The translations under genes and the position numbers were made by a program. This document shows positions 47,474-56,285 of a DNA stretch of 64,000 nucleotides, piece after piece; position 1 is the first letter of the stretch; each line of letters opens with the position of its first letter. The stretch is from Bacillus carboniphilus (GTDB lineage Bacteria > Bacillota > Bacilli > Bacillales > JC228): contig NZ_BAAADJ010000005.1 in NCBI RefSeq assembly GCF_039522365.1, positions 62,001 through 126,000 of the forward strand, written 5' to 3'. The notes under the pieces were generated by a model that saw nothing but the letters and a program-made list of their open reading frames with translations, searched no databases and was not told the origin of the DNA.

Positions 47474-48631
47474 TTATCTTAATAACTGTAGAACACCTTG
47501 TGGTTGTTGATTTGCTTGTGCAAGCATCGCTTGAGCAGCTTGAGCAAGAATTGAATTCTTAGTTTGTGCCATCATCTCTTTAGCCATGTCTACGTCACGA
47601 ATACGAGATTCTGCAGCAGTTAAGTTTTCTGCAGATGTACCTAAGTTGTTAATAGTATGTTCAAGACGATTTTGATATGCACCTAGTTTTGAACGTTCAT
47701 TTGAAACAGTATTGATTGCATTATCAATTACTGTAATTGCAGAATCTGCAGCAGATTGAGTTTCAATATCAATTCCTTTTGTTAAATCATAAGCTGTGAC
47801 TCCAGTAATATTTGCTGCAGTAACAGCAGCCGAAATAGTTCCATCACCAGCTGTATTTACTTGAGCTGTTACAAGTGCTGCTGCTGCAGTACTGTTGTTA
47901 ATAAGTTCTACTGCTGCTGTAGCTGCCAGAGTAACATTTCCTGCTGTAGTCTTCCCTAAAGTAATAACAATATTATTTGCTGAATCTACTGCAACTGTAG
48001 CTGATAAAGTATTTCCTGCTGTTACAGTTGCACTATTAGTTACTACTTCAAATGATACTGTAGCTGTTGTAGATTTTGAGAAATCAATATTACTATCGAA
48101 TGTAGTCACTGTTTTAGTTGAAGCTGCAACAGCTAAATCAGCAGAATCCATACCATTTATTGATAAATCAATATTTTGATTTGCGTTAGCACCAATTTGG
48201 AATGTACCAGAGAAAGTACCGTCTAATAAGCTTTGAGTATTAAATTCTGTAGTATCAGAAATACGTGTAATCTCTTTTGCAAGCTCATCTACTTCAGCTT
48301 GTAGCTGTTCACGGTCTTTATTAGTATTCGTATCATTTGCGGATTGTACAGCTAATTCACGCATACGTTGTAGTATACTATGCGTTTCATTTAATGCACC
48401 TTCAGCCGTTTGGATTAGAGAAATACCATCTTGTGAGTTTTTAGATGCCATTTCTAATCCACGAATTTGTCCACGCATTTTTTCGGAAATTGCTAAACCA
48501 GCAGCGTCATCTCCAGCACGGTTAATACGAAGACCTGAAGATAGTTTCTCCATTGATTTTGATTGACCAGCGTTTGCTGCACCTAATTGACGATACGTAT
48601 TTAACGCAGCAATGTTGTGATTAATTCTCAT
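47474..48631 (-). CDS. hag: Flagellin
   Basis: The filament protein. The 385 residues comprise a conserved N-terminal D0/D1 (MRINHNIAALNTYRQLG, LSSGLRINRAGDDAAGLAISEKM), a variable centre of about 110 residues (about 190-300), and a conserved C-terminal D1/D0 (AESRIRDVDMAKEMMAQTKNSILAQAAQAMLAQANQQPQ). The B. subtilis protein is about 80 residues shorter, so the centre carries an extra domain. It is unusually rich in Thr, Ser, Ala and Val, giving likely O-glycosylation sites for nonulosonic acid. ATG 48631 follows AAGGAGGAAAT; the upstream frame extension is the leader. It is SigD- and CsrA-controlled. Confidence 0.97.
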   Translation of the reverse strand: MRINHNIAALNTYRQLGAANAGQSKSMEKLSSGLRINRAGDDAAGLAISEKMRGQIRGLEMASKNSQDGISLIQTAEGALNETHSILQRMRELAVQSANDTNTNKDREQLQAEVDELAKEITRISDTTEFNTQSLLDGTFSGTFQIGANANQNIDLSINGMDSADLAVAASTKTVTTFDSNIDFSKSTTATVSFEVVTNSATVTAGNTLSATVAVDSANNIVITLGKTTAGNVTLAATAAVELINNSTAAAALVTAQVNTAGDGTISAAVTAANITGVTAYDLTKGIDIETQSAADSAITVIDNAINTVSNERSKLGAYQNRLEHTINNLGTSAENLTAAESRIRDVDMAKEMMAQTKNSILAQAAQAMLAQANQQPQGVLQLLR

Positions 48632-48677
48632 TATAATTTCCTCCTTGAATGTTGAGCGAATCACGTCCTTGTGATTC
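48632..48677 (-). promoter_or_regulatory. hag leader with CsrA-type hairpin and second GGA at the ribosome binding site
   Basis: On the minus strand GAATCAC-AAGGAC-GTGATTC (48658-48677) is a perfect 7-bp stem that presents GGA in a hexaloop, and the bases read ACAAGGACGT, matching the CsrA consensus. A second GGA is in the AAGGAGG ribosome binding site at about 48638-48644. Two such sites, one in a hairpin and one over the Shine-Dalgarno, are what CsrA uses to block hag translation in B. subtilis. csrA and fliW lie just upstream. Confidence 0.85.
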
Positions 48678-48738
48678 GTCGATCTAATTTTTAGAGTCGT
48701 TCCAGGTCGGCCGCCCTTTTCCAACTCTTACACTATGT

Positions 48739-48765
48739 ATATCGACCTAGTTCGAATTAGTTTTA
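48739..48765 (-). promoter_or_regulatory. SigD promoter of hag
   Basis: On the minus strand TAAA-N15-GTCGATAT matches the flagellar SigD consensus TAAA-N15-GCCGATAT with a single mismatch and exact spacing, about 108 nt upstream of the hag ATG. Confidence 0.9.
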
Positions 48766-48799
48766 TAGAGTTTGGAAAAAATTTAAACGAATTAATAGG

Positions 48800-48828
48800 A
48801 AAAGACTCCTTTTTCGTCGAAAGGAGTC
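48800..48828 (-). terminator. Terminator after csrA
   Basis: On the minus strand GACTCCTTT pairs with AAAGGAGTC around a short loop, followed by TTTTCC. It ends the comF/flagellar operon before the independent hag promoter. Confidence 0.88.
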
Positions 48829-48831
48829 AGC

Positions 48832-49053
48832 TTAGTTTTTATTTCCAATTAACGTCATTAAATCCCCAATTACAATGGAGGCTTGTTTGTTTTCTTCTTG
48901 TATTTGAACTACAATTTCCTTCCGCAAAATTTCTACATCTTTCGGCGCATTTATTCCTAGTTTTACTTGGTCTCCTTTTACCGAAACGATGGAAATTTCG
49001 ATGTCACCTCCAATTTGAATGGCCTCTCCACTCTTCCGTGTCAGTACCAACAT
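48832..49053 (-). CDS. csrA: Carbon storage regulator, translational repressor of flagellin
   Basis: A 73-residue RNA-binding dimer: [34 protein letters not shown] and [14 protein letters not shown] are the standard CsrA sequence. It binds GGA motifs in the hag leader and is sequestered by FliW. It starts 3 nt after the fliW stop. The C-terminal tail is longer than in E. coli CsrA, as in other Bacillus. Confidence 0.97.
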   Translation of the reverse strand: MLVLTRKSGEAIQIGGDIEISIVSVKGDQVKLGINAPKDVEILRKEIVVQIQEENKQASIVIGDLMTLIGNKN

Positions 49054-49056
49054 GTT

Positions 49057-49506
49057 TTACCCCTCCGATCCGACCGGAATCTCATTGAACAACCGGTGCT
49101 TCGTGTGGTAGTTTTCAACATTTAGAACAACTTGCTTCGCTCTATTTTTGTTTGCATTTATTACAATTGGCGCTTGGAGATTAGCTGTAGAGTTACTAAA
49201 TGGGTCTCTCACAGAGACGATGGTTAAAATTTTTACATCAGTTGGTGACTTTAGGTCAAGTGCCTTAACTGTTGATTCATCTAGTTGGAAATCATAGTCT
49301 TTAAAAAACAAGAACGGGTCTGTAACAACAAAGCCCAAGTCAGGCGTTTTTACAGACTGTAAGATATAATAGATTTTTTCATCTGTTAATTGCAATAATA
49401 TAAATTCCTGTTCTTCTTCAAAGGCAGGGATACCTTTTGGAAAATGGATAACTTCAGATTGTTCAATTTCAATTTTACCGTGATATTTTGTAACTAATTT
49501 CATCAT
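49057..49506 (-). CDS. fliW: Flagellar assembly factor FliW
   Basis: A 149-residue protein that binds CsrA allosterically and also binds flagellin, forming the FliW-CsrA-Hag partner switch. Motifs are IHFPKGIPAFEEEQEFILL, the loop VVTDPFLFFKDYDFQL, and PIVINANKNRAKQVVL. It lies directly before csrA, as in B. subtilis. AAGGATGAG precedes the tandem ATG codons at 49506; either Met could start. Confidence 0.95.
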   Translation of the reverse strand: MMKLVTKYHGKIEIEQSEVIHFPKGIPAFEEEQEFILLQLTDEKIYYILQSVKTPDLGFVVTDPFLFFKDYDFQLDESTVKALDLKSPTDVKILTIVSVRDPFSNSTANLQAPIVINANKNRAKQVVLNVENYHTKHRLFNEIPVGSEG

Positions 49507-49516
49507 AACTCATCCT

Positions 49517-50107
49517 TTATATGGAGGTTTCAAATCCGGGACCGACATGTTTCAAGTTTACAAAATCTATTTTTAAGTTTGCATACTGTTCCATTTGATA
49601 AGAAACATCACCTGGTGTATAAGAGATTCTTGGCTTTTGTGGTGTGACCTCAATCTCTGGTTTCCTCGGTTCAATTTTTACTTTTACATCAGCAGGTTCA
49701 TAATTTATTTTGACACTAAAATGAGACGGAATCCAGCCAATGTTAAAGTCATAGGTTCTCGGACCATGATTTTGGTAGGAGATATCTTCTATAGCCTTTC
49801 CACCATGCTCGATTTGCATCATTTGGTCGCCTTCTTGTGAACGACGGGCAATCCCCTCAAGCCATCCTTGTTTCCCAGCATTGGCAAACTCTTCACTGAA
49901 ACGAGCTGGAGATAGGATGTTCATATCTTCCCATGCTTGTGTCTGATCGATGGTTAGTCTGCCTTTTTTGGTTTCTATATTGAGATCAGCTTTTGGTTGT
50001 CGCATTTGGATATCTGCCTTTGGCTGTTCAAGTTCTTGTACTGGTTTTTGGATTTGTAGCCCTAGTTTAGCTGATTGACTCTCAAGTCTTATTTGTGGAA
50101 GCTCCAT
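49517..50107 (-). CDS. yviE: DUF6470 family flagellar operon protein (YviE-like)
   Basis: A 196-residue protein between flgL and fliW, the position of B. subtilis yviE. It opens with MELPQIRLESQSAKLGL and contains repeated hydrophobic/Pro patterns such as PKADLNIETKKGRLTIDQTQAWED and HGPRTYDFNIGWIP. Function unknown; the name follows synteny and the N-terminal block. Confidence 0.85.
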   Translation of the reverse strand: MELPQIRLESQSAKLGLQIQKPVQELEQPKADIQMRQPKADLNIETKKGRLTIDQTQAWEDMNILSPARFSEEFANAGKQGWLEGIARRSQEGDQMMQIEHGGKAIEDISYQNHGPRTYDFNIGWIPSHFSVKINYEPADVKVKIEPRKPEIEVTPQKPRISYTPGDVSYQMEQYANLKIDFVNLKHVGPGFETSI

Positions 50108-50160
50108 TTTACAACTCCCCCTATCTTATAGAAAAAAGCTATTCCAACTAGAATAGCTTT

Positions 50161-51036
50161 CTACCTTAGAAAATCTAATAGTGTAGGCTGGATAATTCGG
50201 GATCCAACCCCTAAAGCAGCTCGATGGATGCTTTCTTGGATTTTTAGATCAGTAATCACTCTTTCAATATCTATATCTTCATTGTCTGAAAGGATTCGGT
50301 TAGCTGTTACCTCTTGCTGGCCAAGACGATCATCAATCATTTCTAGACGATTGTAACGCGCTCCTAATTCCGACCTTTCTGCAGATAACTGGTCCATGTG
50401 ATCATCCATTTGACTAAGAAGCTCATCCAAGTCGAGGTCTGCCTCACCCATTAGTGTATCTTCTATGTCTTGAATAGTTTGGAACATATCTTGACTAAAA
50501 ACTCTCTCGCCATTGACGTTTGCCGTTAGTAAAATTCCTGGAGATATTTCCACTTGGTACGGGTCTGTGTTAATAGCGACTTGAGGTGGTGCTCCAGTTG
50601 TCACTGGAGGGTTACTAACATCCGTACCGTTAAAAATGTGTCGCCCAGCAACTTTTGTATTAGCTACAGAAACAATATCTTCTTTCATTTGTTGGATTTC
50701 TCTGGCTACCGCCTTTTTGTCATCCTCACTTAATGCCCCGTTTTTACCTTGAATCACAAGCTCCCGAACACGATGCATCGCATTGTTCGTTTGCTCAATA
50801 GCTGACTCAGAGTTATCCATCCAGAGATAAACTTCTGATAGGTTTCGTTGGTATTGCTCAACTTGACCTAAGTTAGAACGGTAGTGCATCCCTTTCATGG
50901 CCACTACAGGGTCATCAGATGGACGAGTGATTTTCTTACCAGTTGAAAGTTGGTCTTGATATTTTCCCATTCTCGAGTAACTTTCACTTAAATGCCGTAA
51001 TGAATTATTCGCGAGCATATTCTGTGTAATTCTCAT
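50161..51036 (-). CDS. flgL: Flagellar hook-associated protein 3
   Basis: A hook-filament junction protein of 291 residues. It is flagellin-like at both ends: MRITQNMLANNSLRHLSESYSRM at the N-terminus and SLLDF-type IIQPTLLDFLR at the C-terminus, with a short variable centre. It lies directly downstream of flgK (12 nt). Confidence 0.95.
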   Translation of the reverse strand: MRITQNMLANNSLRHLSESYSRMGKYQDQLSTGKKITRPSDDPVVAMKGMHYRSNLGQVEQYQRNLSEVYLWMDNSESAIEQTNNAMHRVRELVIQGKNGALSEDDKKAVAREIQQMKEDIVSVANTKVAGRHIFNGTDVSNPPVTTGAPPQVAINTDPYQVEISPGILLTANVNGERVFSQDMFQTIQDIEDTLMGEADLDLDELLSQMDDHMDQLSAERSELGARYNRLEMIDDRLGQQEVTANRILSDNEDIDIERVITDLKIQESIHRAALGVGSRIIQPTLLDFLR

Positions 51037-51047
51037 TTCTCATCCAC

Positions 51048-52598
51048 CTACCTTCCGCCGGTTCCCATGCCGTTTATAATTTTATCTAGAAGTTCATCCG
51101 TTAACGTGATCATTCTTGCCGCTGCATTGTATCCATGCTGGAATTTGATCATGTTGGTCATTTCTTCATCAAGGGATACAGAACTTACGGACATACGTTT
51201 TTGGTCTACTGAATCTTTTAACACCGTAGTGTTTGCTGCTAAGCGAACAGCTTCTTGTGAATTAACCGCCATGTCACCGATAATGGATTCGTAGTAGCTA
51301 CGGAAGCTGGACTTTTGGTCGGGACCTTCGTAGTTCAGCCCTTTTTCAAAGATGTTTGCAAGGGCTAATATATTTGTTGAATCCCCTAATGTTGCATTTC
51401 CATCTGCATCTGGAGTTGCATTTGCGATGTTATCAACGCTATCAATGATAGCCTTCGTAACAACCATGCGTTTAGCAAAGCCTTCTAGAATGGTAACTCC
51501 GCCATTCTCACTGTCTCCAAAAAAGGCGATGTTTTGGTTGCCATTTTCAATCTCATTCGGGCTCATTCCATCTTTATGAACGGTATTGAATTCCTTCGCA
51601 AATGTATAAGCAAGATTATCAACACTAGCCAGCATATCAGAGTAAATACCCGCTTCGGCTCCGTTTGCATCCGCATAGCCAAACGATTCAATTAGACCTT
51701 TTAGCTCTCCATGAGATTGAAACTGATCATAAGTAAACGTTTTTCCACCTACAGAAATCTCATCTACTGATCCATTCGGGCCGTTATAACCAATCTTCAG
51801 TTCGCTGTAACCATGCTGACTCACCAAAATAGCCATATCACTACCGGCATCATCGGCTAGTTTTACAATTGCTTGTCCTTCCGCAACATCAGATGGATCT
51901 CCACCAGATTTTACATAGTTCACTTTGATGTTAACCATGGATGAAAGCTCATCGATCAGGACATCTCTTTTATCATAAAGGTCATTTGGTACATAACCAT
52001 GTGGTTCAACATCCGCAATTTGTCCGTTAACGGATGAAATTTGTTCAAGCAAGGAATTGATTTTATCCTTGGCAATGTTGATTTCATTTTTGAAATCGTT
52101 TTTTATCGCAGTCAGGGAGTCCGATACATAGTTAAACGTTTCCGCTAACGCAATCCCGCGCTGGCGTACAACGGAGCGAGCACCCTCATTCGTTGGATTC
52201 ACTGCCAAGTCCTGCAATGATTGCCAAAACTGGTCCATAGTATTCGACAGTCCAGACTCAGATGGCTCGTTCATGATTTCTTCCATTTTTTCGAGTGCCT
52301 TTGCTTTCGTGTCCCAGTAGCCTAGTTTTGAGCTCTCTCCTCTAAATTGGACGTCTAGGAATGATTCTCTCATTCTTTGGATCGCTGCTGCTTTCACTCC
52401 AGTTCCGATTTGACCTGGAATTCCCGGTCGGTTCATCGCCGCATTTGGGAATGGTTCTGTTTGAGTAAAATTCACACGTTGGCGGGAATAGCCTGGCGTA
52501 TTCGCATTAGCAACGTTATGTCCGGTTGTATATAAAGCGCTTTGTTGTGTGAACATTGCGCGTCTTGCGGTTTCGAGTCCGTGAAAAGTGGAAGACAT
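51048..52598 (-). CDS. flgK: Flagellar hook-associated protein 1
   Basis: A 516-residue hook-filament junction protein. The rod/hook signature FHGLETARRAMFTQQSALYTTGHNVANANTPGYSRQR lies at the N-terminus. The conserved C-terminus is SLDEEMTNMIKFQHGYNAAARMITLTDELLDKII. The order flgN-flgK-flgL is standard for Bacillus. Confidence 0.96.
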   Translation of the reverse strand: MSSTFHGLETARRAMFTQQSALYTTGHNVANANTPGYSRQRVNFTQTEPFPNAAMNRPGIPGQIGTGVKAAAIQRMRESFLDVQFRGESSKLGYWDTKAKALEKMEEIMNEPSESGLSNTMDQFWQSLQDLAVNPTNEGARSVVRQRGIALAETFNYVSDSLTAIKNDFKNEINIAKDKINSLLEQISSVNGQIADVEPHGYVPNDLYDKRDVLIDELSSMVNIKVNYVKSGGDPSDVAEGQAIVKLADDAGSDMAILVSQHGYSELKIGYNGPNGSVDEISVGGKTFTYDQFQSHGELKGLIESFGYADANGAEAGIYSDMLASVDNLAYTFAKEFNTVHKDGMSPNEIENGNQNIAFFGDSENGGVTILEGFAKRMVVTKAIIDSVDNIANATPDADGNATLGDSTNILALANIFEKGLNYEGPDQKSSFRSYYESIIGDMAVNSQEAVRLAANTTVLKDSVDQKRMSVSSVSLDEEMTNMIKFQHGYNAAARMITLTDELLDKIINGMGTGGR

Positions 52599-52610
52599 GG
52601 TCTTTCCTCC

Positions 52611-53093
52611 TTACGCTTTGGTCTGGAACATTCCTACTTGAGAAGGGGCTTTTGCCTTCGGTCCTTTCGGAGGTCCATAGTTGATTGCTTCTTGCTTTGG
52701 ATGGAATAAGTTCAAGCTGACATGTACGTAATGAAGTGACTGCTGGATCAGCTCGTAGTTAAGGTTGTTATGCATCTCTATTTCAGCAATGGTCGCTCTT
52801 AGTTCTTCTCTTGTTTGGATTAACAGGTTTTGCTGTTCTTGTGACAAGACAGGTAGACAATCTTCTAGCGTTGGTTTTTCGACGGAAGGTACCAACTCCC
52901 CTGAGATAGCCTGTCTTTCTTTTTCAGCCCGGTCGATTTCCAAGATGAGCTTTTGCTCTTGTTTGAGTAGTTGCTGAAGGCCGTCCATGTCCCCTTTTTT
53001 CACAATTTCTGTTTTGTGTTGGGCCGCTTCTAATAGCTGTTTGTGAAGCTGAAGCAGTGTTTCTAGCTGTGTTTGTAAGTTCTGTTCAGACAT
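52611..53093 (-). CDS. flgN: Flagellar export chaperone FlgN
   Basis: A 160-residue helical chaperone for FlgK and FlgL. Coiled-coil-like N-terminal half (QLETLLQLHKQLLEAAQHKTEIV), then LIQQSLHYVHVSLNLF, and a Pro/Lys-rich tail (GPPKGPKAKAP). It is 12 nt upstream of flgK. B. subtilis YvyG is the equivalent. Confidence 0.9.
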   Translation of the reverse strand: MSEQNLQTQLETLLQLHKQLLEAAQHKTEIVKKGDMDGLQQLLKQEQKLILEIDRAEKERQAISGELVPSVEKPTLEDCLPVLSQEQQNLLIQTREELRATIAEIEMHNNLNYELIQQSLHYVHVSLNLFHPKQEAINYGPPKGPKAKAPSQVGMFQTKA

Positions 53094-53114
53094 GGTCCTT
53101 CCTCCTTTTATTGA

Positions 53115-53390
53115 TTACTGGTCGTTCTTTTTGCTGAAAAAGTCCACCATGCTTTTCGCTACTTTTTCAGGATCTACTTTATAGGTTCCTGTTTCGATTT
53201 GCTTTTGAATGGCTTCTAGTTTTTTCTGGCGGTCAACTATGACACTTGAGTTTTGTTGAAGCTCTTTTGCTGTATTTGAAATCTCGATTTTATCTGAGCC
53301 TAGTTGTGCTTTTTGCATTTGGGCATTTGTTTTAGCCATCTGCTTTTTATAAGGGTTCATTCCGGTAACCCCAAAGTTATGAATTTTCAT
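53115..53390 (-). CDS. flgM: Anti-sigma-D factor FlgM
   Basis: A 91-residue inhibitor of SigD that is exported or released when the hook is complete. The N-terminal part (MKIHNFGVTGMNPYKKQM) and the helical C-terminus (DRQKKLEAIQKQIETGTYKVDPEKVAKSMVDFF) match the family. A strong SigD promoter lies directly upstream, giving the usual feedback loop. Confidence 0.94.
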   Translation of the reverse strand: MKIHNFGVTGMNPYKKQMAKTNAQMQKAQLGSDKIEISNTAKELQQNSSVIVDRQKKLEAIQKQIETGTYKVDPEKVAKSMVDFFSKKNDQ

Positions 53391-53436
53391 AGGAAAACCT
53401 CACTTTCTTTCCGTTCGAAAGCATTATCTATTAGTA

Positions 53437-53463
53437 ATATCGGAGACGAATGGGTTTTGTTTA
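53437..53463 (-). promoter_or_regulatory. SigD promoter of flgM
   Basis: On the minus strand TAAA-N15-TCCGATAT matches the SigD consensus with one mismatch and exact spacing, about 47 nt upstream of the flgM ATG. Confidence 0.9.
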
Positions 53464-53560
53464 ATTTTTTCGTTTACCAATATTCGACATCGAAAACGCG
53501 AAGATTGACGACTTACAATGAAAAAGAGCTTAGGCAATCATGGCCGTCTGCTCCCTTCCT

Positions 53561-53971
53561 CTACTTTTTTGTATGATAGGTTCTAGTTCTCTCTCGTAAT
53601 TCGATTTCTTTTTGACGTTCTTCTTCTTTTTGAAGATTCTCAAGCTGAGAACGTAGTGTACTCGTACAATTATCGCACAGTTTTCCTTGTTTAATTGGTG
53701 TTCCACACTTCTCACAAGGATATCCTAAGCTAGGAAAACGGCTTAATTGAATTCTACCTTTTTTTATAAACTTCAGAATCTGCTTTTCAGGTACACCTGT
53801 ACCATCTACCACTTCTGCAAGTGTTGCCGTTCTATTTTCTCGCTTACGAATAAACGCATAAACCGTTTCAAATTGACGTTCTTCTTCTTTAAAGCAATCA
53901 TCACACACGTCTCGAAATGCATTCAATACAAAAAGTTTATCGCAGTTCGGACAGTTTGAAAGATTTGCCAT
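53561..53971 (-). CDS. yvyF: Flagellar operon protein YvyF, zinc-finger type
   Basis: A 136-residue protein with two Cys4-type zinc motifs: CPNCDKLF...CDDC in the first 30 residues and CEKCGTPIKQGKLCDNC near the C-terminus. Between them lies a helix-turn-helix-like region (ATLAEVVDGTGVPEKQILKFIKKG). ATG 53971 follows GAGGTGGG; the 8-residue longer frame is not needed. It lies between comFC and flgM as in B. subtilis. Function unknown, perhaps regulatory. Confidence 0.88.
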   Translation of the reverse strand: MANLSNCPNCDKLFVLNAFRDVCDDCFKEEERQFETVYAFIRKRENRTATLAEVVDGTGVPEKQILKFIKKGRIQLSRFPSLGYPCEKCGTPIKQGKLCDNCTSTLRSQLENLQKEEERQKEIELRERTRTYHTKK

Positions 53972-54049
53972 GAAACCCACCTCACCGATATTCATCTCTT
54001 AAACTCTATTATACTGACATGCTAGATGCCTGGCGAGGGTCAAACCTCC

Positions 54050-54787
54050 TTATCTAGCAATCGTAAGAGATTGGACTTCCCTTGCACCATGGTCCTTCAA
54101 AATCTTGGCTGCATGTCTAATAGTCGAGCCTGTAGTATAGATATCGTCAAGGATGAGAACTTGTTTACCTTCAACGGAAATTTCGCTGTTCCACCGGAAA
54201 GGGTTGGACTGTGCGAAGCGTTCATCTCTTTGCTTTTTGGATTGTTTTTCACTATGGTGCCTTTCAAGGGGTGACTCAAACGTAAGACCTGCCTCTTGCA
54301 GAATGGCTTCAACTTGGTTAAAGCCTCTTTCTTGTAGTCGTATTTTTGATAGTGGGATAGGGATGAGGAAGTCAGGTTTGAGTTTTTTAATTTTTTGTTT
54401 GAAGTCTCTTTGAAAAATTTGAGCTAGGACGTAGTCCCCGCGAAACTTATATTGGGCGATGACTTCTTTTAGAAAATCATTGTAGAAATAGAGGGAGTGG
54501 TTTCTTTGTAATAAACCTTGCCATTCAAGGTCCTCTTCCCATCTCCAGCAGTCATAACAGATGCTTCCTTTACGATACGCGGGTTCAAGCTTTCCTAGTG
54601 GACGAGAACACTTTTCACAAAGCTCACCTTCTAAAAATTCAAGTTTACCTTGGCAGGTATGACAAAGAACAGCGTGGTCACCATATATTAAACTTGTCCA
54701 AGAGGTATCAGGTTCCCGCTTTTGGTGGCAAAAAAGACAGTCAGGGTAGACAAATAATTGGATTAGTTCTTCTATAAAACTATTCAA
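54050..54787 (-). CDS. comFC: Competence protein ComFC, phosphoribosyltransferase fold
   Basis: A 245-residue cytoplasmic DNA-uptake protein. The N-terminal zinc cluster includes CLFCHQK, CHTCQGKLEFLEGELCEKCSRP and CYDC. The C-terminal phosphoribosyltransferase motif is VLILDDIYTTGSTIRHAAKIL, and IPIPLSKIRLQERGFNQVE lies before it. The start is TTG at 54787 with GGAGGG upstream, overlapping the comFA stop by 8 nt. No comFB lies between comFA and comFC, unlike B. subtilis. Confidence 0.94.
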   Translation of the reverse strand: MNSFIEELIQLFVYPDCLFCHQKREPDTSWTSLIYGDHAVLCHTCQGKLEFLEGELCEKCSRPLGKLEPAYRKGSICYDCWRWEEDLEWQGLLQRNHSLYFYNDFLKEVIAQYKFRGDYVLAQIFQRDFKQKIKKLKPDFLIPIPLSKIRLQERGFNQVEAILQEAGLTFESPLERHHSEKQSKKQRDERFAQSNPFRWNSEISVEGKQVLILDDIYTTGSTIRHAAKILKDHGAREVQSLTIAR

Positions 54788-56165
54788 TGTATCCCTCCTT
54801 CACCGCCTTGCGATTCATAGATTCTATGTGTTTCTTTGCTTTCACCATTTCCGTTGTTTTTCCAAAGTGGAAAAAGACTATCTCTCCTTTAGGGAAATCG
54901 GCACTCCTCCCTACCCTGCCAGCTATTTGTACAAGGGCACTTTCAGTAAAAATTCGTTCCTCTGCTCCTAGAACTGCAACATCTAAGTTTGGGAAGGTGA
55001 CACCTCTTTCTAAAATCGTAGTGGTTAATAGCAGTGGTGTTTTTCGTTCACGCATTTTTTGGACCTTTTCCTTTCGATTGGGGTCTTCGGAATGGACAGA
55101 TTCTATATGTGGATGAAGCTGCTGGAAAAGTGGGAGTGCTTCTTCCATGGTTTCGATATGTGGGAAGAAAAGGAGAACTGGTTTTTGCGATTGGAGTCGA
55201 GGTTCTAGCCACTTTAACAGTTCCTGTGGAAGTTTCTTTCGTTTGAGTGTTCTTTTCCAATTTCCTATCCACCTGTAGACTGGAACTGGAAGTGGATGTC
55301 GATGATAACGGGCAGGGATTTTTACAGATGGGAGTTTCTTTGTTTGAGCTTGGTACTGTAGTCTTGGATTGGGAGTTGCGGTTAAGTAGATGGTTGTAGC
55401 TTGGGGCTTTTGTGATTTTTTCACCGCTTGCTGCAAAGTCGCATCTGCTGAATAAGGAAATGCATCCACCTCATCAACAATGACCGTGTCGAAAGCTTCT
55501 TTATATCTGTAGAGCTGATGAGTTGTGGAGATCACGAGTTGTCCATAAGTGTTCCGGTCTTCACTGCCACCATAAAGACCCACTACTTTTATTTCAGGGA
55601 AGGCTTTTTGTAGTCGAGGTAGGAGTTCTAGAACTACGTCAGTTCGTGGCGTTGCAATGCACACCCTCTCCCCTTTCAGCAGCGCTACTTCAATTCCTTG
55701 AAATAAAATCTCCGTCTTCCCCGCTCCACACACGGCCCAAACGAGGAGGTTTTCTTTTTTCTGGATAGCTTTGATTACTTGCTTAGATGCATTTTGCTGA
55801 GCAGGAGAAAGTTCCCCTTGCCATGCTAGTGGATTTTCAGGGAGATTATGCTCTGGCGGAGGACCTTTCCATATGTAAAGCTCACTACATGAAGCAACGC
55901 TATCCATGCGAATACAAGCACGACAGTAGGTGCAGTCCTTATGACATCGGGCACAGGGAAAAGTGTAAAACAGTTTTTCCTTTTTGTTACCGCAACGGTT
56001 ACACCTGAAAGAGATGCCGTCCTTACCTATGCCTAGTTTACTTTCAATTAAACCTTGTGTTTGCGCTTCATCCAAGATGGAGTAAAAAGATGAGAGTTCT
56101 ACTTTAATTAGTACGCGGCCAGCGAGGAAGGATTGGAGGTCTTGAAACTTTGAGGGTACTTGCAA
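54780..56165 (-). CDS. comFA: Competence helicase ComFA
   Basis: A DEAD-type ATPase of 461 residues that helps pull single-stranded DNA through the membrane during transformation. N-terminal zinc cluster CNRCGNKK...CARCHKDCTYCRAC, Walker A AVCGAGKT, DEAD-like VIVDEVDAFPY, STATPNPR-type TYLTATPNP, and motif VI QIAGRVGRS. The start is TTG at 56165 with AAAGGACTG upstream. It is the first gene of the comF-flagellar run. Confidence 0.94.
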   Translation of the reverse strand: MQVPSKFQDLQSFLAGRVLIKVELSSFYSILDEAQTQGLIESKLGIGKDGISFRCNRCGNKKEKLFYTFPCARCHKDCTYCRACIRMDSVASCSELYIWKGPPPEHNLPENPLAWQGELSPAQQNASKQVIKAIQKKENLLVWAVCGAGKTEILFQGIEVALLKGERVCIATPRTDVVLELLPRLQKAFPEIKVVGLYGGSEDRNTYGQLVISTTHQLYRYKEAFDTVIVDEVDAFPYSADATLQQAVKKSQKPQATTIYLTATPNPRLQYQAQTKKLPSVKIPARYHRHPLPVPVYRWIGNWKRTLKRKKLPQELLKWLEPRLQSQKPVLLFFPHIETMEEALPLFQQLHPHIESVHSEDPNRKEKVQKMRERKTPLLLTTTILERGVTFPNLDVAVLGAEERIFTESALVQIAGRVGRSADFPKGEIVFFHFGKTTEMVKAKKHIESMNRKAVKEGYIE

Positions 56166-56285
56166 ATGATCAGTCCTTTCATTGTTTGTAAGCTATAAAA
56201 GTATTATTCTATTTGTTTAATTCAATTCCTCTATTAGTTTTTTATATGATTATTAACTTTGTGGATATACTTTACTTTTGAACGT

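Noticed and set aside
49595-49840. Antisense and alternate-frame ORFs inside known genes (for example opposite yviE, ftsE, comFA)
   Set aside because: They overlap well-supported genes, lack motifs and ribosome binding sites, and are typical shadow frames.
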